Source: Lawsonibacter hominis
GTDB lineage: Bacteria; Bacillota; Clostridia; Oscillospirales; Oscillospiraceae
DNA length: 64,000 nt
Assembly (NCBI RefSeq): GCF_014287895.1
Contig: NZ_JACOPP010000013.1
Location: 19,282 to 83,281, forward strand
Direction of reading: 5' to 3'
In this document: in pieces, positions 8,843-16,726 of the stretch
Numbering within the stretch: position 1 is the first letter of the stretch
How the letters are laid out: every line of letters begins with the position of its first letter
Position numbers and translations under genes: made by a program
Notes under the pieces: model-generated
The model's database searches: none
Told to the model about the DNA's origin: nothing
The model's input: only the letters and a program-made list of their open reading frames with translations

Positions 8843-9133
8843 ATGGAATTGGGACAGGACAAACAGCAGACCATCACCCGGCTGGCGATCTGCGTGGTCA
8901 TTGCGGTCATGCTTTACGCGGCGCTGGACAAATTGGGCGGCGGCATTCCAAAGCTGGCCCCCTACAAGCCCTGGCTGGAGCAGAACAAGGTGCAGGCCAT
9001 CGCTATCGCTGCGGCGGTGCTGTTCGGCGCCTCTCTGGCGGCGTTCCCCCTGGAGGAGCCTGCTGCCCCGCCCCCCGCAGCCAGCGAGGCGGACCCCTGC
9101 GCAGGGTTTGAAAGGGCCTGTGATTTGCCGTAA
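8843..9133 (+). CDS. Small two-TM membrane protein, unknown function
   Basis: The 96-residue product has two hydrophobic segments (about residues 12-30 and 50-66, the first ITRLAICVVIAVMLYAAL) separated by a Gly/Lys/Pro-rich loop, then an Ala/Pro-rich tail. AAGGAGG is 8 nt upstream of the ATG, which is why this start is preferred to an upstream TTG in the same frame. The last codons and the TAA stop lie inside the terminator hairpin, the stop falling exactly in its loop. It lies between a divergent P-type ATPase and an ECF S-component gene. No family was recognised. Confidence 0.6.
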   Translation: MELGQDKQQTITRLAICVVIAVMLYAALDKLGGGIPKLAPYKPWLEQNKVQAIAIAAAVLFGASLAAFPLEEPAAPPPAASEADPCAGFERACDLP

Positions 9134-9149
9134 GGCAAATCACAGGCCC
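9114..9149 (+). terminator. Terminator overlapping the end of the small membrane protein gene
   Basis: A perfect 16-bp inverted repeat (9114-9129 and 9134-9149) has the stop codon in its 4-nt loop. No long T run follows, so efficiency is uncertain. Confidence 0.55.
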
Positions 9150-9238
9150 TCAGCATGCCGCCCGTCTGACCTTATAAAAAAACTTGAATTTGGATATTTC
9201 AATCATGCCATATTTGCCGTATGATGGCAATGCCAAAT

Positions 9239-9254
9239 AGAACCGGCCGGTTCT
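9239..9254. promoter_or_regulatory. 16-bp perfect palindrome upstream of ECF S-component gene
   Basis: AGAACCGGCCGGTTCT is perfectly self-complementary and lies 32 nt ahead of the S-component ATG. A second small hairpin (TTGCC/GGCAA, 9214-9230) lies just upstream. It could be a repressor operator; no repressor is encoded next to it. Confidence 0.35.
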
Positions 9255-9285
9255 GGCGATCTGCATGGAAAGGGGTCCAACTTTT

Positions 9286-9855
9286 ATGGAAAAGACAGCG
9301 GAACACCATACGGCCGCGGCGGCACGTCAGACCCGGATGCTGGTGATGACGGCGCTGTTCGCGGCGCTGGGCTATGTGGCCACCCGGGTACTTCAGGTTC
9401 CTTCTCCCTCCGGGGGCTATCTGAATCTGGGCGACGCAGTCGTGCTGTTGGGCGCTTATCTGCTGGGGCCGGTGTACGGCGCCGCCGCCGGGGGGCTGGG
9501 GCCCGCTCTGGCGGACCTTTTGTCCGGCTATGCCGCCTGGGTTCCGGGGACCTTGTGTATCAAGGCCCTGATGGGGCTGACGGCCGCCCTGCTGTACCGG
9601 GGTCTTGGGAAACGCTCCTGGGCGCTGCCGGTGTGCGGTCTGGCTGCGGAGGCCATCATGGTGGCGGGCTATTGGCTGTACGACGCGCTTTTAGCCTCGC
9701 TGGGCGGACAGGCCTTTGCCGTGAGCCTGATCGGTTCGGCTGCCGGCATTCCCAGCAACCTTGTGCAGGCGGCGTTCGGCGCGGTGGTATCCACCCTGCT
9801 GGCCATGGTGCTGCGGAGGAGCGGCTATGTGTGCAAGGAATTCCCCCATCTTTAG
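9286..9855 (+). CDS. ECF transporter S component
   Basis: The 189-residue membrane protein has about six hydrophobic segments and family-type motifs: MTALFAALGYVATR at the N-terminus, GGYLNLGDAVVLLGAYLLGP and GGLGPALADLLSGYAAWVPG. S components are the substrate-binding subunits of energy-coupling factor vitamin importers and share the EcfA-A'-T module encoded elsewhere. AAAGGGG lies 11 nt upstream of the chosen ATG. The substrate is unknown; such proteins with NLGD and ADLLSGY motifs are usually annotated only as ECF S component. No energising subunit is encoded nearby. Confidence 0.8.
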   Translation: MEKTAEHHTAAAARQTRMLVMTALFAALGYVATRVLQVPSPSGGYLNLGDAVVLLGAYLLGPVYGAAAGGLGPALADLLSGYAAWVPGTLCIKALMGLTAALLYRGLGKRSWALPVCGLAAEAIMVAGYWLYDALLASLGGQAFAVSLIGSAAGIPSNLVQAAFGAVVSTLLAMVLRRSGYVCKEFPHL

Positions 9856-9887
9856 CTCCTGCGCGCCGGCGGATCGGGACAGGGAGC

Positions 9888-9924
9888 GGCGCCCCCGGCC
9901 GGAAAACATCCGGCCGGGGGCGCC
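9888..9924. terminator. Bidirectional terminator between ECF S-component and glucokinase genes
   Basis: A 15-bp GC stem (9888-9902 and 9910-9924) with loop AAAACAT lies between convergent genes; GCGGCTTTT follows on the + side. Confidence 0.8.
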
Positions 9925-9932
9925 GCGGCTTT

Positions 9933-10877
9933 TCAGCGGAATTTGGGCAGCAGCGCCGCGCCGATCAACCCCGCGTCGTTGCCCAGCTGGGCCCGTACCA
10001 GCCGGGTGCGGTGGACTTGGTTGCGGGCGTAATCCTCCCGGTTGAGGATGTACCGTACCGGGGCCATCAGGGTCTCCCCCTGGGCGGAGGGTCCTCCGCC
10101 GATGCAGAATACCTCCGGCTGAAAGATATTGACCAGGCTGGCCACGCCGCAGCCCAGGTAGCTGACATACTCGTCGATGACCTGCCCGGCGGCGGCGTCC
10201 CCCAGGGCGGCGGCGTCAAAGGGCGTGCGGCCGTTGACCCCTTCGCTCCCCCCCGCCAGCTCCCACAGCTTGGAATCCCGGTGCGCCTGCATCGCCTCCC
10301 GGGTGCGCTTGATCAGGGCGGTGGCGGAGCAATAGGCTTCCAAACATCCGCGCCGCCCGCAGGTGCAGGGACGTCCGTTGTACTCAATGACGAAGTGCCC
10401 CACCTCCAGCCCGGCGTAGTTGAAGCCGGTGTAGAGCTTCCCATCCAGCACCGCGCCGCCGCCCACGCCGGTCCCCAGCGTAATGGCCACCATGGACGAG
10501 CTGCCCTTGCCCGCCCCGGCGGCATATTCCCCCAGGGCGGCGGCATTTGCGTCGTTTTCCAGGTGAATCTCTTTGTTCAGCCGCGCTTCCAGCAGCGCCG
10601 CCAGAGGCACGTCCCGGAAATCCAGATTGGACCAGTATTTCACTACCCCCTCAGCGGGCTGGATGGTGCCGGGAGAGCCCACGCCCACCGTGGCGATCTC
10701 CTCCCAGCCGACCCCCGCGTCCACCGCCGCCGCGTGGGCCGCGGCGGCCATGGCGTCGGCCACCGGCTCCACCCCTCGGGGCGTGGGCAGGCTGGCACGG
10801 CCCAGGATCGTCCCCGCGTCATCCACCACGGCGGCGGCCACATTGGTGCCGCCCAGATCAATACCCAGATAGTTCAT
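9933..10877 (-). CDS. ROK-family glucokinase
   Basis: The 314-residue protein opens with the ATP phosphate-binding loop LGIDLGGTNVAAAVVD, has the sugar-binding ENDANAAALGE motif, TLGTGVGGGAVLDG, and the ROK zinc motif CTCGRRGCLEAYCS, which together identify a ROK kinase. It would phosphorylate glucose to glucose-6-phosphate for glycolysis. GGAGG is 8 nt upstream of the ATG at 10877. No N-terminal helix-turn-helix is present, so it is a kinase and not a NagC-type repressor. Length is standard for bacterial ROK glucokinases. It follows the two membrane-lipid genes on the same strand but is separated by a terminator. Confidence 0.93.
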   Translation of the reverse strand: MNYLGIDLGGTNVAAAVVDDAGTILGRASLPTPRGVEPVADAMAAAAHAAAVDAGVGWEEIATVGVGSPGTIQPAEGVVKYWSNLDFRDVPLAALLEARLNKEIHLENDANAAALGEYAAGAGKGSSSMVAITLGTGVGGGAVLDGKLYTGFNYAGLEVGHFVIEYNGRPCTCGRRGCLEAYCSATALIKRTREAMQAHRDSKLWELAGGSEGVNGRTPFDAAALGDAAAGQVIDEYVSYLGCGVASLVNIFQPEVFCIGGGPSAQGETLMAPVRYILNREDYARNQVHRTRLVRAQLGNDAGLIGAALLPKFR

Positions 10878-10917
10878 ACGCCCGACCTCCTTCTTTTTCT
10901 GTCCCTCAGCATTATAA

Positions 10918-10956
10918 AACAAAGCGCCGGCCCTCACAAGAGGGCCGGCATTTTTT
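10918..10956. terminator. Terminator after the flippase-like gene
   Basis: GCCGGCCCTC (10926-10935) pairs with GAGGGCCGGC (10940-10949) around an ACAA loop; A-rich and T-rich flanks make it usable on both strands. Confidence 0.8.
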
Positions 10957-10971
10957 CCTAAGATCCCCGCT

Positions 10972-12060
10972 CTACCAGCTGGTCACCGTGCCCCGAACCC
11001 TCTTGGGCTTTTTGGGGGTGACGATGACCGGCTGTGCCGCCTGCGCCGGACGGCTGGTGCGAAAGTGGACCCAGAGGGTCACCCCCGCGCTGATGAGCAG
11101 GAAGGAATAGAAACTGATCCCCCGGGAGAGCAGCACCGCGGGGGTGACCAGCGCAGAGCCGAAGAACAGGGTCATGGCCTTTACAAAGCCTCCCTCAGAG
11201 GCGCCCACCGCACCCGGAAGCGGCAGAGAGGAGACCGCCAGCGTCACCAGCGCCTGGGTGCAGATGATATCTGCGGCGCTGTAGCCGGACAGTCCAAAGG
11301 CGCGATACACCACAAAAGGCACCGAAAACAGCGCGGTAAGCTGCACCGCGGTCACACCGGCCAGGATGGGGATCAGGCCGGGATTGGCCTTAACGCAGTC
11401 GGCGCCCCGGCGGTACTCCTGCATCTGATGCTCCAGCTTTTCCTCCGCAGCGGGACGATTCCGGACCAGGTGCAGGCGCTCCAGCAGGTTCAGCACCCAA
11501 CCGGTGAGCGCTCTTGCCGCGCCCGGCAGGAACATGAGGCACAGCATCCCCCCCGTGAGCGCCAGGTTGACCGCCCCGCCGAACAGGAGCAGCAGCGCCA
11601 GCCCTCCGCCCAGATTGGCCAGCAGATCGAAGCGGAAGAGCACCACGCCCAGAGCGTAGAGAAGCACCACCACCTGATAGCATACGGCGATGAGCATCAT
11701 ATTCAGCGTCCCGTGGGCGGCGGGGATCCCGTCCCTGGACATATAGTAGATCTGGGCGGGCTGCCCGCCGGTGGAGGAAGGGGTGATGGAGCTGAAATAG
11801 AATCCGGTGAAGGAGTAGCCCAGACACCGGCGGTAAGGAGCGCGATGGCCCAGCCGGCTCAGGATCAGCCGGGAACAAAGGGCCTCGCAGCCTATAAAGA
11901 GCAGCATCAAGCCAAGACCGGCCAGCACATAAAGCGGCTTCACCTGTCCCAGCACCGCCGCCAGCCGCGCGACAGGCTGTTCCCGCAGCAGGAGGAAACC
12001 GGTCGCGCCCATGAGCGCCAGCAGCAGGGCGGCGCCCAGCCAGGTTCTTTTCCGATTCAT
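10972..12060 (-). CDS. Lysylphosphatidylglycerol-synthase-type transmembrane (flippase-like) protein
   Basis: The 362-residue protein is almost wholly hydrophobic with about eight membrane segments. The motifs RCLGYSFTGFYFSSITPSSTGGQPAQ and LPLPGAVGASEGGF are the conserved glycine/proline features of the MprF-type N-terminal membrane domain family (LPG_synthase_TM). The soluble aminoacyl-transfer domain of MprF is absent, so it cannot itself lysinylate lipid; it may flip or handle a lipid or polyprenyl intermediate. Its ATG begins 2 nt from the stop of the upstream glycosyltransferase gene, so the two are co-transcribed and probably co-translated, which suggests work on a glycolipid made by that enzyme. 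Confidence 0.82.
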   Translation of the reverse strand: MNRKRTWLGAALLLALMGATGFLLLREQPVARLAAVLGQVKPLYVLAGLGLMLLFIGCEALCSRLILSRLGHRAPYRRCLGYSFTGFYFSSITPSSTGGQPAQIYYMSRDGIPAAHGTLNMMLIAVCYQVVVLLYALGVVLFRFDLLANLGGGLALLLLFGGAVNLALTGGMLCLMFLPGAARALTGWVLNLLERLHLVRNRPAAEEKLEHQMQEYRRGADCVKANPGLIPILAGVTAVQLTALFSVPFVVYRAFGLSGYSAADIICTQALVTLAVSSLPLPGAVGASEGGFVKAMTLFFGSALVTPAVLLSRGISFYSFLLISAGVTLWVHFRTSRPAQAAQPVIVTPKKPKRVRGTVTSW

Positions 12061-12061
12061 A

Positions 12062-13156
12062 TCAGGCGCACACCTCCTTCCGCTGCGCGGCCAGGGCCGA
12101 CAGGATGTGACCCAGGCTCTGTTCCTCCAGCTGTCCCTTCATGTCCCGCATATTCCGGGCCATGGACTCCAGCGCTTCGTCGTCGTAGATCAGCGCGCGG
12201 ATGGCCGCCAGGCACGCCTCCGGCTCCTTGGCCGCTACCCGGCCCAATCCCCGCTTCACCAGGAAGCGGGCATTGTTCTTTTCCTGCTGCAAAAAAGGCT
12301 CCCAGGCCAGGATGGGAAGCTCGGAAAAGATGGTCTCGAACAGGGTAATGCCGCCCGGCTTGGTAAGCGCCAGGTCGGCGCGCGCCATATAGTCGTAGAC
12401 CCGGTCGGTATAACCCAGCACCTCGATGTTTTGATATTTGCCCGCCAGGCGCTCGTAAAGCTTGCGGTTGTTTCCGGTGATGAGGGTGGTCTTCACGCCG
12501 GGCAGGGCGTTGAGCTGTTCGTAGAACTTGTCCCGCCGGGGCAGCAGCCCCAGGCCGCCGCCCATAATGAGCAGATGCCGCTCCCGCCCGGCCCTGCGCT
12601 GGACCGGGCGTTTGAATTCCGAGCGCACCGGGATACCGGTGACGCAGATGATGGAGCGCTCCACACCCTTGGCCGCCAGCCGCTCCCGGATGTCGTTGGA
12701 CCCCACCAGATAGCAGTCCGTGCCGCTGGTGATCCACTCGGAGTGGGAAGACAGGTCTGTGACGCAGGTCACCAGGGGCAGGGTACTGCCGTTTTCCTTT
12801 TTGTAGCGGGATACCAGCTGGGCGCACATGGGATGGGTGGCCACCACCGCATCCGGTCTCCGCTGCGTCAGCAGTTCCTCCAGCGCATCCAGAAAGACGG
12901 GCTCGAACGCGGGCCGGAATTCCATATGCGCGTTTTCGGTGAGTTTATAGTACATATTAAACAGCCCGCTGCCTCGGGTGACCAGCAGGTTGAAACACTG
13001 ATAGACGGTCTTGGACACGTTGGGCATGGCATAGGCCACCAGGTCCTCCACGTCCACCTCCGCCTGCGGGAAGGCCCGCAGCAGCTGCTGCCGGAGGGAC
13101 AGGGAGGCCGAATAATGGCCCATGCCGAACTTTCCGGTCAGTATGAGGATTTTCAA
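12062..13156 (-). CDS. MGDG-synthase/UgtP-type glycosyltransferase
   Basis: The 364-residue GT-B fold protein starts with MKILILTGKFGMGHYSAS, the GxGH loop of the MGDG synthase N-terminal domain, and ends with a GT28-type nucleotide-sugar site (ADLALTKPGGITLFE, then LAWEPFLQQEKNN). Relatives include UgtP diacylglycerol glucosyltransferase, which makes the anchor of lipoteichoic acid. The substrate is therefore likely a membrane lipid plus a UDP-sugar, but is not proven. GGAGG precedes the ATG. It is the first gene of a two-gene operon with the flippase-like membrane protein 1 nt downstream, and lies 77 nt downstream of the phosphopantetheinyl transferase gene on the same strand. Confidence 0.88.
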   Translation of the reverse strand: MKILILTGKFGMGHYSASLSLRQQLLRAFPQAEVDVEDLVAYAMPNVSKTVYQCFNLLVTRGSGLFNMYYKLTENAHMEFRPAFEPVFLDALEELLTQRRPDAVVATHPMCAQLVSRYKKENGSTLPLVTCVTDLSSHSEWITSGTDCYLVGSNDIRERLAAKGVERSIICVTGIPVRSEFKRPVQRRAGRERHLLIMGGGLGLLPRRDKFYEQLNALPGVKTTLITGNNRKLYERLAGKYQNIEVLGYTDRVYDYMARADLALTKPGGITLFETIFSELPILAWEPFLQQEKNNARFLVKRGLGRVAAKEPEACLAAIRALIYDDEALESMARNMRDMKGQLEEQSLGHILSALAAQRKEVCA

Positions 13157-13233
13157 AGCGTTTCCCTCCTTTTACAAGGTATAGTATAAAGGAGGTTTCT
13201 TTAGAAAACAGTGGGGCAAATCTTAAAATGACA

Positions 13234-13779
13234 TTAAGAAAAAGAAACGTTTTTTTCACTCTGCCCCGGAACCTCCTCGGGCGGCTGCTCCGGCGGCGCG
13301 CAGCAGACCGCCGCCCGCCAGCCGTCTCCTCCGTAGGCGCGAAACCGCAGTCCGTCCAGCGTCCCCCCCTGTCCCGGTGCCAGCAGCGGCACGGCGATCG
13401 CCCGGGCCGGGCCGGAAAGCCCCGCGCCGGTACATTTCACCCGCGCTTCCTTCAGGGTCCAGAGGGTATAAAAGCGCTCCCAGCCTCCGCCCTGCCGGAC
13501 AAACCAGGCGTATTCCTCCGGGGAGAGCACGTGCCGGGGCAGCCCCGTCCTCCGGGGCCGGATGCGCTCCACATCCACCCCCACCGCCGCCGCGCCCGCG
13601 CCGCACAGGATCAGTCCGCCGCTGTGGCTGACGTTGAAGCGCAGCTCCGGCCGGGCCGGAAAAAAGGGCTTGCCCCCGCCGTCCCGCGCCAGTGCGGGCA
13701 GGCGCTCCAGACCGTATTCCGTTCGCAGCAGCGCTTCCAGCAGCGCATAGGCGTCCCCGGTCCCCAGCCGCAGCACCAT
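13234..13779 (-). CDS. 4'-phosphopantetheinyl transferase, Sfp/AcpT superfamily
   Basis: The 181-residue protein has the superfamily motifs GKPFFPARPELRFNVSHSGG, VGVDVERIRP (Mg-binding Asp and Glu) and FYTLWTLKEARVKCTG with the W-x3-KEA core. It would move phosphopantetheine from CoA to a Ser of a carrier protein. The size suits the compact single-chain Sfp-like group. GGGAGG is 9 nt upstream of the ATG. No carrier-protein or NRPS/PKS gene lies in the window, so the client is unknown. A 160-bp MITE-like element sits only 24 nt upstream of this start and may supply or disrupt its promoter. Confidence 0.85.
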   Translation of the reverse strand: MVLRLGTGDAYALLEALLRTEYGLERLPALARDGGGKPFFPARPELRFNVSHSGGLILCGAGAAAVGVDVERIRPRRTGLPRHVLSPEEYAWFVRQGGGWERFYTLWTLKEARVKCTGAGLSGPARAIAVPLLAPGQGGTLDGLRFRAYGGDGWRAAVCCAPPEQPPEEVPGQSEKNVSFS

Positions 13780-13803
13780 GTTCCCCGCCTCCCTTTTTTC
13801 TAA

Positions 13804-13963
13804 GGCATTACCGCATCATTCAACGCGTGCGGATCGGCGCGAAAATTTGTGCCGCAAAAAGGCGCAAAACCGCAGGAATACTTTTTGTATTGCAAGGTTT
13901 TGCAACGCATTTGTGGGGCAAATCGGCCGCCAAAATGTGCGTGGGGAATTGTGCGGTGATGCC
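13804..13963. mobile_element. MITE-like palindromic element with 4-bp target duplication
   Basis: The ends GGCATTACCGCATCATTC (13804-13821) and GAATTGTGCGGTGATGCC (13946-13963) form an 18-bp terminal inverted repeat with 15 matches. CTAA stands directly outside both ends (13800-13803 and 13964-13967), a typical target-site duplication. The interior is also partly palindromic (GCAAAACC on one arm, GGTTTTGC on the other, meeting near AATAC...GTATT), so the element can fold almost end to end. It has no coding capacity; the short open frames crossing it do not look like protein. It is 160 bp, suited to mobilisation in trans by a transposase not present here. Confidence 0.72.
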
Positions 13964-14092
13964 CTAATTATAGCACAAAAGGAGCCGGGCGTCTCGGCTG
14001 GTTCAGGCCGGAGATAACAGATCGTTCTCGCCGGTGCCGGACAGCCGTTGGCAGCTGTGCCGCTCACAGCGGACGCATGCCCTTTTCGGTTC

Positions 14093-15337
14093 TTACGGCG
14101 CCTCAAACGTCCCCAGGAACAGCGGCACGCCCCGCTCCAGATCCACAATTCCGTAGACGAAGGGCCGGTCCAGGATCAGCACCGCAGCCTCTTCTGCCGG
14201 CATACTCATCGCCTCCATGACCGCCGCCGTTACGGCAGCGGCCTCCGTCCCCTTCTCGTTGACCTGGATGCGGGTCTTCTGCATCACGCTGCCGATATAG
14301 ATAGGTCCGTCGGCCGTCCCCATAGCGGAAAAATCAGCGGCATCCGGATCAAACGCCGCCCCCAGCCCCAGCGTGGAGAGCGCGTCGTTCAGCATCCCGC
14401 CCCACTCCGCTTCAAATTTGGGCAGGCGCAGGGAAAGGCGCGTCTGCTCCGCCGCCGCGAGCAGGGCGGGCACCGTGCCGCCATCCCAGCCGGACAGATA
14501 TTCCGTCAGATCCGTCCCCTCCTTCGGCAGCACCGCCAGAAAGCCCAGCCGCCCGTCGTCATAGGGCAGCACCACGCCGCTCTCCCGCTCCGTTTGGAGG
14601 TACCGCTCCTGCCGCACGCCGTTGCCCAGAAACTCGGTCTGCCGCGTTCCTGCGGCGGAGCGGAAGGGGAGCGCGGTGGTTTTGGCCGGATCAAAGGGCG
14701 CGGCCCAGGCATTTTTCAGATAAAGGGCGTTGACCAGCAGAAGCACCGCCTGCGCGTCCAGCGGCCGGTCCAGCACGCCGTCGATCAGGCCCATGGTCTG
14801 CTCCTTCACCCAGGCGTTGACCTGTTTCACCGTCTCCATGGCGGTCAGGTCGGCCTGATAGAGTCCGGCCCCATACGTGTCGGCGCAGCGGCGGAGAAAG
14901 CCGTCGTCCGCCGTCCAGCCCGTACCGATCCACAGTCCGTTTGCGATGTTGCACCGGGTCGTTCCCTCCAGGCCCCGGTAATCCTCCATCAGGGCGGCGC
15001 AGCTGGCGTTGAGCTCCTCCAGGCTCACGCCGCCTCCCAGCACTTCCAAAAATGCCTCCAGCGTCTCCCCGGCGGCCCCGTTGGCGGTCATGGACAGGCA
15101 CAAAAGGGCGGACAGGGGCGAGACGAGGGTGTTTTCCCCCTCCTGCCGCACCTGCGCCAGCAGCGCCGCGCCGAAGGCGCCCAGGGCGTAGTCTGCCTCC
15201 GCCGAAGGGGCGGGGCGCACCGGAGCGGTACCGGTCCCCGCCGGGGCGGGCGTCAGGGAACGCCCGCTCCCGGCGGCGGCGCAGCCGCCCAGCAGGAGCA
15301 GCGCCAGACCCAGGGATAAGAATCGGATCCGTTTCAT
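14093..15337 (-). CDS. Secreted serpin lipoprotein with inhibitory-type reactive loop
   Basis: The 414-residue protein has a lipoprotein signal with lipobox LGGC (C19) and a complete serpin fold: SPLSALLCLSMTANGAAGET, VNALYLKNAW, the sheet-B region LRLPKFEAEW, and the C-terminal DRPFVYGIVDLERGVPLFLG. The reactive-loop hinge at residues 361-370 (EKGTEAAAVT) follows the small-residue rule of inhibitory serpins. Counting 17 residues places P1-P1' at Met377-Ser378, as in alpha-1-antitrypsin. It is likely an extracellular, membrane-tethered trap for host or microbial serine proteases. AAGGAG precedes the ATG. It follows a paralogous serpin gene by 18 nt and lies near a divergent two-component system. 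Inhibition is predicted, not shown. Confidence 0.9.
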   Translation of the reverse strand: MKRIRFLSLGLALLLLGGCAAAGSGRSLTPAPAGTGTAPVRPAPSAEADYALGAFGAALLAQVRQEGENTLVSPLSALLCLSMTANGAAGETLEAFLEVLGGGVSLEELNASCAALMEDYRGLEGTTRCNIANGLWIGTGWTADDGFLRRCADTYGAGLYQADLTAMETVKQVNAWVKEQTMGLIDGVLDRPLDAQAVLLLVNALYLKNAWAAPFDPAKTTALPFRSAAGTRQTEFLGNGVRQERYLQTERESGVVLPYDDGRLGFLAVLPKEGTDLTEYLSGWDGGTVPALLAAAEQTRLSLRLPKFEAEWGGMLNDALSTLGLGAAFDPDAADFSAMGTADGPIYIGSVMQKTRIQVNEKGTEAAAVTAAVMEAMSMPAEEAAVLILDRPFVYGIVDLERGVPLFLGTFEAP

Positions 15338-15355
15338 TCGTTTCTCTCCTTTCCG

Positions 15356-16588
15356 TCAGCCCGTCTCAAAGGTACCCAGGAACAGGGGCACGCCCCGCTC
15401 CAGGTCCACGATGCCGTAGACGAAGGGCCGGTCAAAGACCAGCTCCTCCGGGGGCGCCGCGCCTGCGCCGCTCATGCCGATGAAGGTGAAGGAAAAGGCC
15501 CGGGTACCCTGTTCATCCACTTCGATCCCGGCCCCGTGCTCTACGGCGCTGATATACAGGGGATTGCCGTGCGCATCCCGCCCCATGGGGGCAAAGTCCG
15601 CCGCGTCCGGGTCAAAGGCGTCGGTCAGGCCCATCGCCTGGAGGGCCCCGACCAGGGAGCCGCTCCACATCATCTCGAATTTGGGCAGGCGCAGCGTAAA
15701 ATACTCCGTCCCGGCCCCGGCGATCAATCCGGCCAGGGCCGCGCCGTCCAGGGTATCCAGGTACTCCCCCAGCGGCGTGCCCTGGCTGGGCATCAGGGCC
15801 AGAAACGCCAGCCGGCCGTCCCGGTAGGGCAGCAGCACGCCCTGTTCCGCGTCGGTACCGATATACCGGTCCTCCCGTCCGCCGCTGCTCATCAGATCCA
15901 CCGTGGCCTCCCCACCGCCCTCCGGATAGAAGGGACGAGCCTCCCAGGTGTCGTCCGGGTCAAATTCCTCCGCCCATTTGCCTTCAAAGTAAACGGCGTT
16001 GGCCAGGGCCAGGACGGTGGCGGAGTCGATCTCCTTCAGCGCGTTTTGAATGTGTCCGCCGGTATTCCGCTCGATCCAGGCGTTGATCTGCTTCCGGGTG
16101 CCGGGGTTGGAAAAGTCGGCGGCGAAGGCATCGGCCTGATAGGTGCCGGTGCAGCGGCTCAGAAAAGCGTCCTCCACCTGCGCCCCCTCGTCCAGCCAGA
16201 GGCCGTCGGCAATGGAAAGCGTGGTCTCCCCTTCCAGCGCGGCGTACTCCGAGAGCAGCGAGGCGCAGTTGGCGTTGAGCGTTTCCAGGCTCCCGTCCCC
16301 GGCCAGTACCGCTTCGAACTGCGCCAACGTCCCGCCCGCCGCGCCGTTGGCGGCCATGGACAGGCACAGCGCCGCGCTCAGGGGCGAGACGAAGGTGTTC
16401 TCGCCCGCCGTGCGGGTCTGCCGCAGCAGCTCCAGCCCAAAGTCGCCCAGGGCCGTATCCAGCGCCGCGTCGCGGCGGGCCGGAGCCTCCGGGGCCGCCC
16501 GGCCGGGCTGGAGCGCCGTGACGCCTGCCGAGCAGGCGCTCAACAGCAGGGCCATCGTCAGTGCAAGAGATAACAGCGTTCGTTTCAT
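15356..16588 (-). CDS. Secreted serpin lipoprotein, paralogue with divergent reactive loop
   Basis: The 410-residue protein has lipobox LSAC (C19) and the full serpin core (SPLSAALCLSMAANGAAGGT, ANAVYFEGKWAEEF, FTLRLPKFEMMW, DRPFVYGIVDLERGVPLFLG). It is clearly a tandem duplicate of the following gene, the C-terminal 20 residues being nearly identical. Its hinge at 359-368 (EQGTRAFSFT) places Phe at P11, P9 and P7 and Arg at P13, where inhibitory serpins need small residues, so loop insertion may be slow or it may be a substrate or non-inhibitory form. The 17-residue count puts P1 at Ala375. GGGAGG is 8 nt upstream of ATG 16588. It is the first gene of the pair. Confidence 0.9.
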   Translation of the reverse strand: MKRTLLSLALTMALLLSACSAGVTALQPGRAAPEAPARRDAALDTALGDFGLELLRQTRTAGENTFVSPLSAALCLSMAANGAAGGTLAQFEAVLAGDGSLETLNANCASLLSEYAALEGETTLSIADGLWLDEGAQVEDAFLSRCTGTYQADAFAADFSNPGTRKQINAWIERNTGGHIQNALKEIDSATVLALANAVYFEGKWAEEFDPDDTWEARPFYPEGGGEATVDLMSSGGREDRYIGTDAEQGVLLPYRDGRLAFLALMPSQGTPLGEYLDTLDGAALAGLIAGAGTEYFTLRLPKFEMMWSGSLVGALQAMGLTDAFDPDAADFAPMGRDAHGNPLYISAVEHGAGIEVDEQGTRAFSFTFIGMSGAGAAPPEELVFDRPFVYGIVDLERGVPLFLGTFETG

Positions 16589-16650
16589 TGGCTTCCCTCC
16601 CAATCGGATTTGCTTTTTAGACGCTCTTTGGGGTAAAATGTTCCTGCGTC

Positions 16651-16690
16651 TTAAATACTTCTTAATCCTTTTCCCCCCTTGGGCTTAAAT
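16651..16690. promoter_or_regulatory. TTAA-type repeats in serpin/two-component divergent region
   Basis: TTAAAT (16651), TTAAT (16662) and TTAAAT (16685) are spaced 11 and 23 nt, i.e. about one and two helix turns, as seen for OmpR-family response-regulator sites. They lie in the 138-nt region between the serpin and response-regulator starts, so they could let the regulator control both. Spacing is observed; function is inferred. Confidence 0.3.
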
Positions 16691-16726
16691 CTGCCGTGCT
16701 AAGATAGCGGCAATGAGGTGATCTTT

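Noticed and set aside
9555..10961. Long plus-strand frame opposite the ROK kinase gene
   Set aside because: Shadow frame; the minus strand has all ROK motifs and a good start.
13778..14017. Short plus-strand frames crossing the region upstream of the phosphopantetheinyl transferase gene
   Set aside because: They run through the palindromic MITE-like element and have no ribosome site or protein-like composition.
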